From positions 1 through 64,000 of the forward strand of contig NZ_SDHY01000009.1 of the NCBI RefSeq assembly GCF_004118285.1: a stretch of 64,000 bases of DNA, read 5' to 3'. This document shows, in pieces, positions 46,749-56,128 of the stretch. The notes below the pieces were generated by a model. That model saw nothing but the letters and a program-made list of their open reading frames with translations, did no database searches and was not told where the DNA came from. Both the position numbers and the translations under genes were made by a program. The stretch's first letter is position 1; each line of letters starts with the position of its first letter. The DNA is from Aquirufa rosea (GTDB lineage: Bacteria; Bacteroidota; Bacteroidia; Cytophagales; Spirosomataceae).

Positions 46749-47115
46749 ATGATAACAATTTACAACCTTCATTAAATCACCAATTGAAGGATATCATTTT
46801 CTTGTAAAAAACAATCCTGCTAAAATTTTACACCTACAAATAGCCTAAATACAGGCAATGGATCCACTTAGATATTTAGTAATAAATCTAAATCAAATTC
46901 AACCAAAATTAGTTTAAGAATTGTACTTTTCGAATCAATCTGACCCAAAAATCAACAGTTTTAGTTCATTTGAAATAAAATAATGGTAAATAATTAAGAT
47001 TAATTGAATTTGTTTTATAAATTAACGGCCGTAAAATGCATTAACTGTGTTCGAATTTTAGATAATAAGGTGTTCTAATTTTTAAAAACTACTTAAAATC
47101 ATTTAAAATCGAATA
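46749..47115. other. Non-coding upstream region of the subtilisin gene
   Basis: About 370 bp, very AT-rich. TTTG at 47009-47012 with TAAAATGC 19 nt later is a poor match to the Bacteroidota promoter (two mismatches in -7); TACTTTTC at 46924 is one mismatch from a -7 element but has no -33 partner. No gene or structured RNA was recognised. Confidence 0.35.
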
Positions 47116-48510
47116 ATGAAATCAAAATTAACCATTGCGCTTTTGGCGGTATTAATTTACTCTTGCCAAATGCAATCCGAAGAGTTATTGCTGTCGCCTA
47201 ATCCTAATAATGGCAATGCATCCAGCTTGAGTAATTTTTCCAATACTACTCAAGGGAATTCTGACGAAATTCTGATCAAATTTAAAAGCGGAGTATCTGA
47301 GTCAGGTAAACTGACTGCTATTAAAGCAATCTCAGGAATCATCAAGGAGCAAATTCTCACACAAGAAATGAAAGATTCAGGAGATGAGGGGTTCTATGTA
47401 GTCAAAACCAACCTGAAAGCCTTAGAGGCGATCAATCGGGCAGCGGGTAATTCACTTATTGAAGTAGTCGAGCTGAATGAAACCTATACTCATCAGCAAA
47501 CCAGCACCACACCTGATGACTACTTTTATGGAACAGGTCAGCTTTGGGGATTAAATGGAAGCTTTGGCACAAATGCAAATGTAGCCTGGTCAAAAAATAA
47601 CACCGGGAAATCAACGGTTTATGTAGGGGTAATTGACGAAGGAATCATGTATAATCATCCTGATTTAGTCAATAATATTTGGTCAAATCCCAATGAAATA
47701 GTTGATGGAATTGATAATGACAATAACGGATATGTAGATGATATTCGTGGTTGGGACTTTGCTAACAACGATAATTCTGTATACGATGGAACTTCAACCA
47801 ACAATATTGATGCACACGGAACCCATGTTTCAGGTACGATTGGAGCTATGGGAAACAATTCAATAGGTGTAGTTGGCATGAATTGGAATGTTGAAATTAT
47901 TCCAGCAAAATTTTTAGGTACAACTGGTGGTTCCACTTCTAATGCTATCAAAGCACTGGATTACTTGACTAATTTAAAAAAGAGTAAAGGAATTAATATT
48001 GTAGCCTCCAATAATTCATGGGGAGGAGGTAGCTATTCTAAATTATTACTGAGCGCAATTCAGCGGGCAGATAAGGCGGGCATTTTATTTGTGGTTGCTG
48101 CAGGAAATTCCGGTATCAATATAGATGTAACCAAATCATATCCTGCCAGTTATGTGGTAGCGAATGTCATTGCTGTATCAGCGATTGACGTGAATGGATC
48201 ACTTACTTCTTGGTCAAATTACGGATCCAAAACAGTAGCATTAGGTGCCCCAGGTGCCAATATTATCTCAACAGTTCCCGGTCCTAATGGCGTTGGTTAT
48301 GCTGCTTACAGTGGTACTTCTATGGCTACTCCACATGTAACTGGCGCGGTGGCTTTGTATGCGGCTAAAAACTATCCGAATAGTACCACACAAACTATAT
48401 CTCAAATTATCAAAAAAGCAATCATTAATAATACTGTCTCCACTTCTTCCCTATCTGGAAAAACGATCACGGGAGGTCGATTAAATGTAGGGGCTCCAGG
48501 CTTTTATTAA
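47116..48510 (+). CDS. Subtilisin-like serine protease lipoprotein (S8)
   Basis: A 464-residue protease with lipobox YSC (Cys17). A prodomain-like region (about 50-125, DEILIKFKSGV, resembling inhibitor I9-type propeptides) precedes the S8 domain (about 135-464): VIDEGI with Asp174, DAHGTHVSG with His234, AAGNSG with oxyanion Asn331 and GTSMATPH with Ser402. The usual D-(T/S)-G triplet is D-E-G here. No C-terminal sorting domain follows, in line with lipid anchoring. It probably degrades extracellular protein or processes surface proteins. A terminator follows directly. Confidence 0.92.
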   Translation: MKSKLTIALLAVLIYSCQMQSEELLLSPNPNNGNASSLSNFSNTTQGNSDEILIKFKSGVSESGKLTAIKAISGIIKEQILTQEMKDSGDEGFYVVKTNLKALEAINRAAGNSLIEVVELNETYTHQQTSTTPDDYFYGTGQLWGLNGSFGTNANVAWSKNNTGKSTVYVGVIDEGIMYNHPDLVNNIWSNPNEIVDGIDNDNNGYVDDIRGWDFANNDNSVYDGTSTNNIDAHGTHVSGTIGAMGNNSIGVVGMNWNVEIIPAKFLGTTGGSTSNAIKALDYLTNLKKSKGINIVASNNSWGGGSYSKLLLSAIQRADKAGILFVVAAGNSGINIDVTKSYPASYVVANVIAVSAIDVNGSLTSWSNYGSKTVALGAPGANIISTVPGPNGVGYAAYSGTSMATPHVTGAVALYAAKNYPNSTTQTISQIIKKAIINNTVSTSSLSGKTITGGRLNVGAPGFY

Positions 48511-48544
48511 TACTTGCTGTAAAGATATTTCCGTGTTTTGCGAA

Positions 48545-48577
48545 GTCTTCCCCACTTGGGGAAGGCTTTTTGTTTTT
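48545..48577 (+). terminator. Rho-independent terminator
   Basis: A GC-rich 7-bp stem (48547-48553 with 48558-48564, ACTT loop) followed by a long T-rich run, 35 bp after the stop of the subtilisin gene. Confidence 0.85.
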
Positions 48578-48626
48578 ATAAATTTTCGTTTATAATGTTT
48601 CATTTTTCCGAATAAATATGATAATC

Positions 48627-48647
48627 GGTTTGGGAAGTTCCCAAACC
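48627..48647. promoter_or_regulatory. Perfect 10-bp-arm palindrome upstream of the metalloprotease gene
   Basis: GGTTTGGGAA-G-TTCCCAAACC is a perfect dyad of 10-bp arms around a single base, about 80 bp before the ATG at 48728. There is no T run after it, so it is not a terminator. TTTG inside the left arm and TAAATTAC at 48654-48661 could act as weak -33 and -7 elements, which would make the dyad an operator overlapping the promoter. Confidence 0.5.
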
Positions 48648-48727
48648 AAATTGTAAATTACTGTCTAACTTCCATGTAGGAATTGATCGTTTCCGACGAT
48701 TTTTCCTTGTAAACAAACTTTAAATAC

Positions 48728-51304
48728 ATGAAAAAAATCTCACTAAATGTATTCCTAGCCGTTGCATTATTGATTCAAACTCCCTCAGCAATTGCCCAAG
48801 GCAATAAGAAAGTTGACCCACCTAAAACTCCTGTAGCCTCTACACCTAGTGCAGATGCATCTAAACCAGATTCTAAAAAAGGTCCTAAGCCTTATAACAA
48901 AGTAGTTGACAGTACCGCGATCACTCAAAAAGGCTTGTTTGATGTTCACAAAATGGACCAAAAATACCTTTTTGAAATCCCTGCGTCCCTCATTGATCAG
49001 GAAATAATGACCATCACTCGTTTTTCAAAGACGCCTGCTGGAGGAGGTATTTTTGGAGGTGAAGAGGTAAATCGACAAGTGATTCAATTCGAAAAAGGGA
49101 ATAATAATAACCTATTACTTCGTTCTATTACCTATGTTATCATGTCGCCAGATGAAGGGAAACCTTTGGCTCAAGCCGTAAAAAATTCTTCAGCTAACCC
49201 CATTATTGGCATTTATGATATTTTAGCAATCAAAAAGGACTCAACAGGTAAAAAGGAGTTATCTTATGTAATAGATGTGACCAGCACTTTTGATTCTGAT
49301 TTACAGACATTTTCTTTAGATCCCGTAAAAAAACAAACCCTGAGTATCCAAGCATTTCAGAAGGACAAATCATTCATTCAAAAGATCAGTAGTTTCCCTA
49401 TTAATACAGAAATTAGAACGGTAAAGACTTATTCTACTGTCCCTACCCTTCTTTCGCTGACTCCCGTTCCACGAATTGGTACAAATTTACCAGCTGGAGT
49501 AGATGCGGGTCTATTAACATTAGAATTAAACACATCCATGATTGCACTTCCGAAAAAACCGATGCGCAAAAGGAGCTTTGATGCCCGAGTAGGTTATTTC
49601 GCTAATCAATATGGAGTATTTGAAGAAGAATCTCAAAAAGCTGATACTGAGGTATTTGCGGTTCGATGGAGGCTTGAACCTAAGTCTAAGGAGGATGCCG
49701 AAAAACAGAAAAAGGGGCAATTGATTGAACCTGCGAAACCTATCGTATATTACATTGATCCTGCTACACCTGATAAATGGAAAAAATTCATCAAAGCAGG
49801 TATAGATGATTGGCAAGTGGCATTTGAACATGCAGGTTGGAAAAATGCCATTCGTGGAGAATATTGGCCTGAAAATGACCCAAGTATGAGTCTGGAGGAT
49901 GCTAGATTCTCCGTAGTTCGCTATTTTGCAGCAGATATTCAGAATGCCTATGGCCCCAATGTTCATGATCCTAGAACAGGAGAAATCTTAGAAAGTCATA
50001 TCGGCTGGTACCACAACATCATGTCACTTTTGAGAAACTGGTACATGGTTCAAACAGGTGCCGTGGACCCTAATGCTCGTAAAAAACAATTTGATGATGC
50101 CTTAATGGGAGAATTGATTCGTTTTGTTTCCTCACATGAAGTGGGTCACACCCTAGGTTTACGTCATAATATGGGAGCCAGCTCAGCTACGCCTGTTGAA
50201 AAATTAAGAGATAAGGACTTTCAAGAAAAAAATGGGCACACTTCTTCCATTATGGATTATGCGCGTTTCAATTACGTCGCTCAACCAGAAGATGGAGTCA
50301 CTCATTTATTTCCTAAAATTGGAGATTATGACAAATGGGCCATTAAATGGGGCTATTCTTACTTTGATGATGCCAAGAATGAAAAAGAAGAAAAAGCAAT
50401 TCTAAACGAATTAACTAAAGAGGCCTACAAGAACCGTAGACTCTGGTTTGGAACCGAGGTTAGCCCGTATGACCCTCGTTACCAAACAGAGGATATTGGT
50501 GATAATGCCATGATAGCTTCAACTTACGGTATTAAAAACTTACAGAGAATACTTCCCAATCTGATTGAATGGACAAAAGAAAATGGAGAAAGTTATTCGG
50601 AATTGGATGAATTATATACCAATGTAACTAGTCAATTCAGAAGGTATTTAGGCCATGTGACAAAAAATGTAGGAGGAATCTATGACAACCCAAAAACCTA
50701 TGACATGGCAGGTAATCAATTTGAAGTTGTTCCAAAAAATCTACAAAAAGATGCCATTTCCTTCTTGAATAAGCAATTATTCAATACACCCACTTGGTTA
50801 TTAGATCAAAATATTCTAGCCAAAATCAATCCTGAAAATGGGGTAGAATCTATTAAATCCATGCAAGATGCTACCTTGAGTAATCTCTTGGCAGGCGACC
50901 GCATGGTAAGATTAATGGAAGGTTCCTCAATTAACAAAAATAATTATTCAGTAGATGAATTATTGACTGATTTACGATTAGGGATTTTTACTGAATTAAA
51001 GAGCCAGGTTTCCATGGATATATTCAGAAGAAATCTTCAAAAACTGTACATTGATAAAGTAGCTGCCTTATTAAATCCAGGTAATGCGCAAGTTAGATCC
51101 ATTCCAGTGGGTGTCACCTATGGATTTAAAACCCGTGTGGTTAATTTGAATCAAACAGATTTACCTTCCATTGCCAGAGGTCAATTATTGAGTTTGAAAG
51201 ACAGCCTCAAGCAAGCCTCTGCCAGAACAGCTGACAGATTAAGCAAATTACATATATTAGATTTAATAGCCCGAATTGACAAAGCATTAGATCCCAAAAA
51301 ATAA
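48728..51304 (+). CDS. Large exported zinc-dependent metalloprotease (DUF5117/DUF5118 type)
   Basis: An 858-residue exported protease. A signal peptide (cleavage near AIA-Q) and a Pro/Lys-rich linker are followed by DUF5118/DUF5117-like domains (about 55-310) and the zinc metallopeptidase domain with HEVGHTLGLRH (His470, Glu471, His474, His480) and a Met-turn SIMDYARFNYVAQ. A C-terminal helical region of about 300 residues completes the family length. Members are widespread in Bacteroidota and related to M12-type metzincins, but their substrates are unknown. It is monocistronic, flanked by a palindrome upstream and a strong terminator downstream. Confidence 0.9.
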   Translation: MKKISLNVFLAVALLIQTPSAIAQGNKKVDPPKTPVASTPSADASKPDSKKGPKPYNKVVDSTAITQKGLFDVHKMDQKYLFEIPASLIDQEIMTITRFSKTPAGGGIFGGEEVNRQVIQFEKGNNNNLLLRSITYVIMSPDEGKPLAQAVKNSSANPIIGIYDILAIKKDSTGKKELSYVIDVTSTFDSDLQTFSLDPVKKQTLSIQAFQKDKSFIQKISSFPINTEIRTVKTYSTVPTLLSLTPVPRIGTNLPAGVDAGLLTLELNTSMIALPKKPMRKRSFDARVGYFANQYGVFEEESQKADTEVFAVRWRLEPKSKEDAEKQKKGQLIEPAKPIVYYIDPATPDKWKKFIKAGIDDWQVAFEHAGWKNAIRGEYWPENDPSMSLEDARFSVVRYFAADIQNAYGPNVHDPRTGEILESHIGWYHNIMSLLRNWYMVQTGAVDPNARKKQFDDALMGELIRFVSSHEVGHTLGLRHNMGASSATPVEKLRDKDFQEKNGHTSSIMDYARFNYVAQPEDGVTHLFPKIGDYDKWAIKWGYSYFDDAKNEKEEKAILNELTKEAYKNRRLWFGTEVSPYDPRYQTEDIGDNAMIASTYGIKNLQRILPNLIEWTKENGESYSELDELYTNVTSQFRRYLGHVTKNVGGIYDNPKTYDMAGNQFEVVPKNLQKDAISFLNKQLFNTPTWLLDQNILAKINPENGVESIKSMQDATLSNLLAGDRMVRLMEGSSINKNNYSVDELLTDLRLGIFTELKSQVSMDIFRRNLQKLYIDKVAALLNPGNAQVRSIPVGVTYGFKTRVVNLNQTDLPSIARGQLLSLKDSLKQASARTADRLSKLHILDLIARIDKALDPKK

Positions 51305-51322
51305 TTGAATTGATATTAAATA

Positions 51323-51355
51323 AAACAGGCCTCCCGATAATTGGGAGGCCTGTTT
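51323..51355. terminator. Bidirectional rho-independent terminator
   Basis: A perfect 13-bp stem (51323-51335 with 51343-51355, seven-base loop) lies between the convergent metalloprotease and DUF4407 genes, 18 bp after the former stop. Confidence 0.85.
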
Positions 51356-51370
51356 ATATATACAATTGGT

Positions 51371-52423
51371 CTATTTAGGTAATTTATTTAATAAACTGGA
51401 TGATGAGTTAATCATGGCATCAGAACCGAGTGCAGCATTTCGCTTATCCTCCAAAGCCATCAATCGTCGAATTCGAATATTCTGTTGGTAATCCAACACT
51501 TTTTCATAATCATTTTCATGATGGGAACTTTTAATAATTAATACCAAGGATTCGATCAACAAGAAAAACAAAAACCAAATGAGGTAAAAGATCAAAGCTG
51601 TAGGATAGGGATCAAAATCCAACAAATAATTGATCAAAGCATTTAATTCATCCAAAAAACCAGGTTGACGATTTAATATTTCTTGAGCCTTATTCTTGAC
51701 TTCCAAGGCATAAGCCTCTCCTTTTTGTATTTTCTCCTTTTCTAACAGACTAATTTTTGATTGAATGGCAGATTGAAATGCTCTCAAATTGGCAATTTCA
51801 GGATTAGGAATCCGACTGCTTTGTTGTTCACTAATTAAATTTCCTGAGGCATCGTATTTTTTCCCTCCCCCACCACCAGCCAAGGTGGCAGGAAGTCTTA
51901 ATATTTGAGTTTGTAGTTTTTGGTAATTAATCTTCTCTAGGGTGATCGTACTATCCAACTGCCCTATAGCGCTTTGATAGGCATTTTTAGCAATATTACT
52001 TTCCTTTAAGGCCTTGGATTCAACACTTGCTTGGGCAATTTTTTGAATATCATTGGCAAATAAATATTGATCTATGATACTAGCCCCAATGATGGCCACA
52101 ATGATGCCCAATAATACCCGAAAAAATTTTGCCCAATGATTCAGTTTGGCAGACAAAATAATTTGTCGCTCAATTTGAACAATTAATACCGCCATAAATA
52201 TGGAACCAAAAATAGAAAACCAAGGCCCAAAATTGAGGTATTTGTTCGAAAAAATATACCCAATAATGGACCAAATTATGGTGATAATAACCATGGCCGA
52301 AGTGATCTTTTTCTGATCTCTTTTACTGGCCTCTGAACATTCTGATAAAATTTGATAATTATGGCCAGAAAGGAAACAACCAAAACGTAGCCACCAATCC
52401 GAAGCTAAGAAGAAATTTTTCAT
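51371..52423 (-). CDS. DUF4407 membrane/coiled-coil protein
   Basis: A 350-residue protein. Three to four hydrophobic segments lie in the first 130 residues (about 40-62, 66-85, 102-125), then a long helical coiled-coil-like region (about 130-265) interrupted by a glycine-rich linker (GGGGGKKYD, about 184-192), then a final membrane segment (about 275-300) and a basic tail. The N-terminal LASDWWLRFGCFLSG and IERQIIL patterns match DUF4407. It follows its partner gene by 3 bp, so the two form an operon. The long periplasmic or cytoplasmic coil suggests an assembly role, but no function is known. Confidence 0.8.
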   Translation of the reverse strand: MKNFFLASDWWLRFGCFLSGHNYQILSECSEASKRDQKKITSAMVIITIIWSIIGYIFSNKYLNFGPWFSIFGSIFMAVLIVQIERQIILSAKLNHWAKFFRVLLGIIVAIIGASIIDQYLFANDIQKIAQASVESKALKESNIAKNAYQSAIGQLDSTITLEKINYQKLQTQILRLPATLAGGGGGKKYDASGNLISEQQSSRIPNPEIANLRAFQSAIQSKISLLEKEKIQKGEAYALEVKNKAQEILNRQPGFLDELNALINYLLDFDPYPTALIFYLIWFLFFLLIESLVLIIKSSHHENDYEKVLDYQQNIRIRRLMALEDKRNAALGSDAMINSSSSLLNKLPK

Positions 52424-52426
52424 TAT

Positions 52427-52978
52427 TTAAACATTTCTTTGAATGATATTTGCCACCGACAAAGCAGCCAAACCTTTATTAAATCCACGTTTATAAGCCA
52501 AAATAATGCGAGTAGAAGTACCTGAATCTTGTTGTATATCAGACCTAATTTCATCCATCACTCGTAAACGTTCCAAACATATTTCCCTCCGGGTAAGTAG
52601 CTCATCCACTATATCGTGTAGTTCAGCCTTTCTACGAGAATTGACATGAAACTCAATCTCCTTCAAATACTCTTGAATGGCAATGGTAGCCTCATGAATA
52701 TCCGCCAATAAATCCAATTTGATAATGGCTATATTGTCATCCCGATATTTATTATCGGCTGTTGTCAAAGCATCTTGATAGCCTTCTTGCTCATAATCAT
52801 GCCTGATGCGGTCGAAAACCCTTTGCCAAGTTGACTCAGACCTAGTTCCAGACTGTGGAGCTCTAACTCCCGAATGAGCATGTAAACGTTGATCCAATTG
52901 TTCCGCCTGTTCCTGAAGTGCCGCGGCTTCGATTGGCTCTGACTTTTCCTTTCCAAATAAATAATTCCAGACTCCCAT
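52427..52978 (-). CDS. Unknown cytoplasmic helical protein, partner of DUF4407
   Basis: Predicted 183-residue soluble, mostly helical protein starting MGVWNYLFGKE; the frame extends to 53032, but the extra codons would lie beside a hairpin that looks like leader RNA. No signal peptide or membrane segment. After a flexible Ser/Gly/Arg stretch (about 35-55) come long charged helices (DIHEATIAIQEYLKEIEFHVN, ELLTRREICLERLRVMDEI). I do not recognise the family. It is the first gene of a two-gene operon with DUF4407, 3 bp apart, implying a joint function. Confidence 0.65.
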   Translation of the reverse strand: MGVWNYLFGKEKSEPIEAAALQEQAEQLDQRLHAHSGVRAPQSGTRSESTWQRVFDRIRHDYEQEGYQDALTTADNKYRDDNIAIIKLDLLADIHEATIAIQEYLKEIEFHVNSRRKAELHDIVDELLTRREICLERLRVMDEIRSDIQQDSGTSTRIILAYKRGFNKGLAALSVANIIQRNV

Positions 52979-53019
52979 ATTAACAGATTTTGAACATTCC
53001 AAAAAGTAAAATTCGTCGT

Positions 53020-53053
53020 AAGGCTTCAACATTGATACAAGGAATGAAGCCTT
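53020..53053. promoter_or_regulatory. Hairpin in the presumed leader of the DUF4407 operon
   Basis: A perfect 9-bp inverted repeat (53020-53028 with 53045-53053) lies 40 bp upstream of the chosen start at 52978. There is no T run, so it is not a terminator; it may be a leader structure or an operator. Confidence 0.35.
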
Positions 53054-53259
53054 AGTTATTCAAACGAATCCCAGAAGAGACAAGTTGTCTAATTATCTGT
53101 GAAATATTTAGAAATTGGTATAAACGGCAATGCAACAGGCTAATGACCTATTTTTACAGGATAATTTTTGTAAAGAAATGTATGAAATAGACTTCTCATA
53201 AGAATCTCTATTCCCATGCTATTTGTTCGACTTTCTAAGAAAGACCAACGAAAAAACCT

Positions 53260-54177
53260 TTACTTCGGAGCGGCGAAACCGCTGTTGGCCAATTGATCAA
53301 ATAAGTCCTTCACTCGAGCAATACCTTGGTCATCGTTGATATCAAAATAGCGATACAATTCGAAATCTGTTTTATGAATGCCATTTTCTTGGATGGCACC
53401 TTGCGATTTATAAGCCGCAATCACCCAGTCAGCCACTATTTTATAACTTACCTTATCATTTTCCTTAAATCTAAATGCCCGATTAAGGAAGAAGGAAAGA
53501 GAACCGGGCTTAATTTTGGTTTCAGGGAAACCTTCCAACATTTGAAAATCGACAGGCTTTGAATTAGCCACCATAGGACTCCCTGCAATGATGATGGGCT
53601 TGTTTGGCCCCTTAAAACGCTGAACTGCTCTAAGGGCCATCAACACCGCTGTTTTATGATGTCCATGCTGTCCTGCATGAGGTAACATCGTGATGATAAA
53701 ATCATATTTTCTTTCTGATAAAATCAAGTCCAAACGCTTTTCAATAAAGGGGATATCCCAATTTTTACCTGAAATATAAGGTTGGGGATCTAAGGTATAC
53801 CAATCATCTGGCTGCTCCATAAAATAGATATTTCTTAGTCCCATGATCTTGGCGGCGTCCAAAATCTCTTGTTTTCTAATCATGGGTAAATGCGTTCGAG
53901 CCACCAAAGAATCCGTCAAATTCAGCCCATAATACATAGCTCCTAATTGTGAATCAGCAAAGCCTCCGCCCCCATCTGTCATCACAGCCATATCCACGAT
54001 ACCTTTCAATTCATGAGTAATCTTAAATAAACTAACGGAGAAACCCGTCTCATCATCCGGATGAGCCGTCACCACCAAGACCTTGGGACCTTGGGCATGT
54101 GCCAGCAAAGCAGAACCAAGCCATATCAGCATCAATAAAGCTGCTATTTTTTTCAAGAAAATGTTTAGACGTGTCAT
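53260..54177 (-). CDS. Exported PIG-L/LmbE-family deacetylase
   Basis: A 305-residue protein with a signal peptide (cleavage near AHA-Q). The zinc-binding motif AHPDDE (about 37-42) and the later GQHGHHKT (about 170) are hallmarks of the PIG-L family, which removes acetyl groups from N-acetyl sugars and related amides. The Asp of AHPDD serves as general base. Export points to action on an envelope or extracellular sugar. It is followed by an SGNH hydrolase gene on the same strand about 100 bp upstream, but no clear operon. Substrate unknown. Confidence 0.88.
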   Translation of the reverse strand: MTRLNIFLKKIAALLMLIWLGSALLAHAQGPKVLVVTAHPDDETGFSVSLFKITHELKGIVDMAVMTDGGGGFADSQLGAMYYGLNLTDSLVARTHLPMIRKQEILDAAKIMGLRNIYFMEQPDDWYTLDPQPYISGKNWDIPFIEKRLDLILSERKYDFIITMLPHAGQHGHHKTAVLMALRAVQRFKGPNKPIIIAGSPMVANSKPVDFQMLEGFPETKIKPGSLSFFLNRAFRFKENDKVSYKIVADWVIAAYKSQGAIQENGIHKTDFELYRYFDINDDQGIARVKDLFDQLANSGFAAPK

Positions 54178-54278
54178 ACGGCGAAAAGGGTAGGAAAGTT
54201 AAATTTTATGTATTGAGAAATCAAATCATTTGGGAGATAAGCCAATATGCTATTCATGGCAATTTCAATTTTTTTTAA

Positions 54279-55103
54279 TCACCAGCTTTTAAAAATCTTT
54301 TTAAGTTCATCAGCAATTAACACATATCCTTTGTCAGAAGGGTGAAGGCCGTCGTAAGTCAATTTAGAAGCTTTGACAGGATAAGGATATTCATCAATAG
54401 CGGGATTAAAGGGAACATCCACAAAATCGGGATAACTGAATTTCTTGTATTTTCCAGAATTGGGATCCTTTAAATACTTGAAACGAACCAATTGGGCATG
54501 ATCCATCCCTTTTTTATGGTATAAATCAACACAAGGGATATTTTCAAATTGTGCTATTGCCTTAATGGCATCCGCAAACTGCTCCAGCTTTTGTCCATTT
54601 TTCTCCTTATATGAGCCATAAGCGTTGTTTTTAAAATTATTGATGTAAACAAAATCCACCCGTTGCATGGGCGTAATCAAAACTAATTTAGCCTGCGGAT
54701 TGAGTTTTTTTAAATGATCAAGAATCACTCGAAAGGCACCATTCACCGTTCCTGGGCCAGTATTTCCCTGATAATCTGAAAAAGTCCCTAAAGATTTAGA
54801 ACCCCACCAATCATTGGTCCCTAAAAAAACTGTATAGATATCCGCCACAGGAATATTCAATTTATCCCAATCGGTGGCAATCTTCACAGCTGTCCAACCA
54901 TTAAATCCTTTGTTGATATAACGAAATTGTGGCAAATCCTCTACCACTCGGGTCATATAGCCCTTGCTTATCCGATTACCTGTTTCATCAGGATGTTCAT
55001 TCAAATAGGTAATAGAATCACCAATGGCTACCCAAGTTTTTTCTTTAGATACAAATGAACTGTGTAATAAAACAAAGGCAAACAGAAATAAAAACTTTTT
55101 CAT
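54279..55103 (-). CDS. Exported SGNH/GDSL hydrolase
   Basis: Predicted 274-residue exported esterase; ATG 55103 (MKKFLFLFAF) provides the signal peptide, while the frame extends to 55205 through AT-rich leader. Block I is VAIGDSIT, block III FLGTNDWW and block V DGLHPSDKGY with the catalytic Asp-His pair. This matches the SGNH hydrolase superfamily, acting on acyl or acetyl esters of carbohydrates or lipids. It sits upstream of the PIG-L gene on the same strand, so both may act on one acetylated polysaccharide. This is inference from context. Confidence 0.87.
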   Translation of the reverse strand: MKKFLFLFAFVLLHSSFVSKEKTWVAIGDSITYLNEHPDETGNRISKGYMTRVVEDLPQFRYINKGFNGWTAVKIATDWDKLNIPVADIYTVFLGTNDWWGSKSLGTFSDYQGNTGPGTVNGAFRVILDHLKKLNPQAKLVLITPMQRVDFVYINNFKNNAYGSYKEKNGQKLEQFADAIKAIAQFENIPCVDLYHKKGMDHAQLVRFKYLKDPNSGKYKKFSYPDFVDVPFNPAIDEYPYPVKASKLTYDGLHPSDKGYVLIADELKKIFKSW

Positions 55104-55319
55104 GGGTCTAAGTTCAATAGGTTTATCAGAAATGAATAAAAGGTAATTATTTCTGATTGTTGGAATTTGGCAAAAATTAGGAATAAAAACAAAAAGCCTA
55201 ATCAAGCAATTTCAATTTGTTTGATTTTTATAACTTTCTATTTGATTGACATGCTCTATATGTTCAAATTTCGAAGGAAATTTGTAATTCAAAATAATAT
55301 CATGTTTGATATAAATCAT

Positions 55320-56117
55320 ATGTCCACGAATTATTTCTCCTTCAAATTTCTAAACTTTGCATGGCTTGTTCTACTAGTAGGAGGCTTTACCCATTCGATT
55401 AAAGCCGAAACTAGCACTAGTGATTCAAGCAAAAGCATTTACCATATTGTAGGAAGTGCATTAGTAACGAATTCTGGTATTTCCGTTATTCCAACTTTTA
55501 CACTGGGAAAACCCGCTACCATATTTGACTTGTCCGTTGGGAATGAAAAATTTGCTTTTGAACCACAATTACGTTTTTCCCTAGAAGGAAAACCATGGTC
55601 ATTCCTATTTTGGTTTCGATACAAAGCAATTAATACATCAAAATTCAGATTTACCATGGGCATGCATCCATCAGTGGCATTTAGAAACTATGTTTCATAT
55701 GATCGGCTAGGTAATTCTAAGGAATTATTAACTCCACATCAATACTTGGCCAGTGAATTTGCCCCAACATGGTTATTGTCGAAAAAACTAAGTGTAGGAG
55801 CTTATTATTTATATTCACATGGCATGACGGAAGGGGCAACCAACAATACTCATTTTATGACAGTCAATGCTAGTTTTTCACCTATTCCAATGGTAAAAAA
55901 CACGTACTTGCGCATAAATCCACAACTATTTTACTTAATCATGGATGAAAATAAAGGTACTTATGCCACCTTAACTTTGACCTTAGCTAGAAAGAATTTG
56001 CCCTTATCAATAAGTTCCATAATAAATCAAAAAATCAATTCCACTATTCCCGGCAATGACTTCGTTTGGAACATTGCTTTAGTATATCAATTTCAAAAGA
56101 AATTTAAATCATATTAG
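55320..56117 (+). CDS. Predicted outer-membrane beta-barrel protein
   Basis: Predicted 265-residue exported protein; ATG 55320 (MSTNYFSFKF) gives a signal peptide ending IKA-E, and ATG 55302 is an alternative. The mature sequence alternates hydrophobic and polar residues in short aromatic-rich strands (FLFWFRYKAIN, SVGAYYLYSHG, LRINPQLFYLI) and ends with IALVYQFQKKFKSY, which fits a small beta-barrel. No specific family was recognised. It is followed after 11 bp by an AraC-type regulator gene, so the two form an operon. Confidence 0.65.
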   Translation: MSTNYFSFKFLNFAWLVLLVGGFTHSIKAETSTSDSSKSIYHIVGSALVTNSGISVIPTFTLGKPATIFDLSVGNEKFAFEPQLRFSLEGKPWSFLFWFRYKAINTSKFRFTMGMHPSVAFRNYVSYDRLGNSKELLTPHQYLASEFAPTWLLSKKLSVGAYYLYSHGMTEGATNNTHFMTVNASFSPIPMVKNTYLRINPQLFYLIMDENKGTYATLTLTLARKNLPLSISSIINQKINSTIPGNDFVWNIALVYQFQKKFKSY

Positions 56118-56128
56118 GAATTCAAACG

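Noticed and set aside
49526-49966. 146-codon minus-strand open frame
   Set aside because: It is antisense to the metalloprotease gene, with the residue mix expected of a shadow frame.
53020-53053. Hairpin considered as a terminator of the PIG-L side
   Set aside because: There is no T run and the PIG-L gene stop lies on the other side of a 200-bp gap, transcribed away from it.
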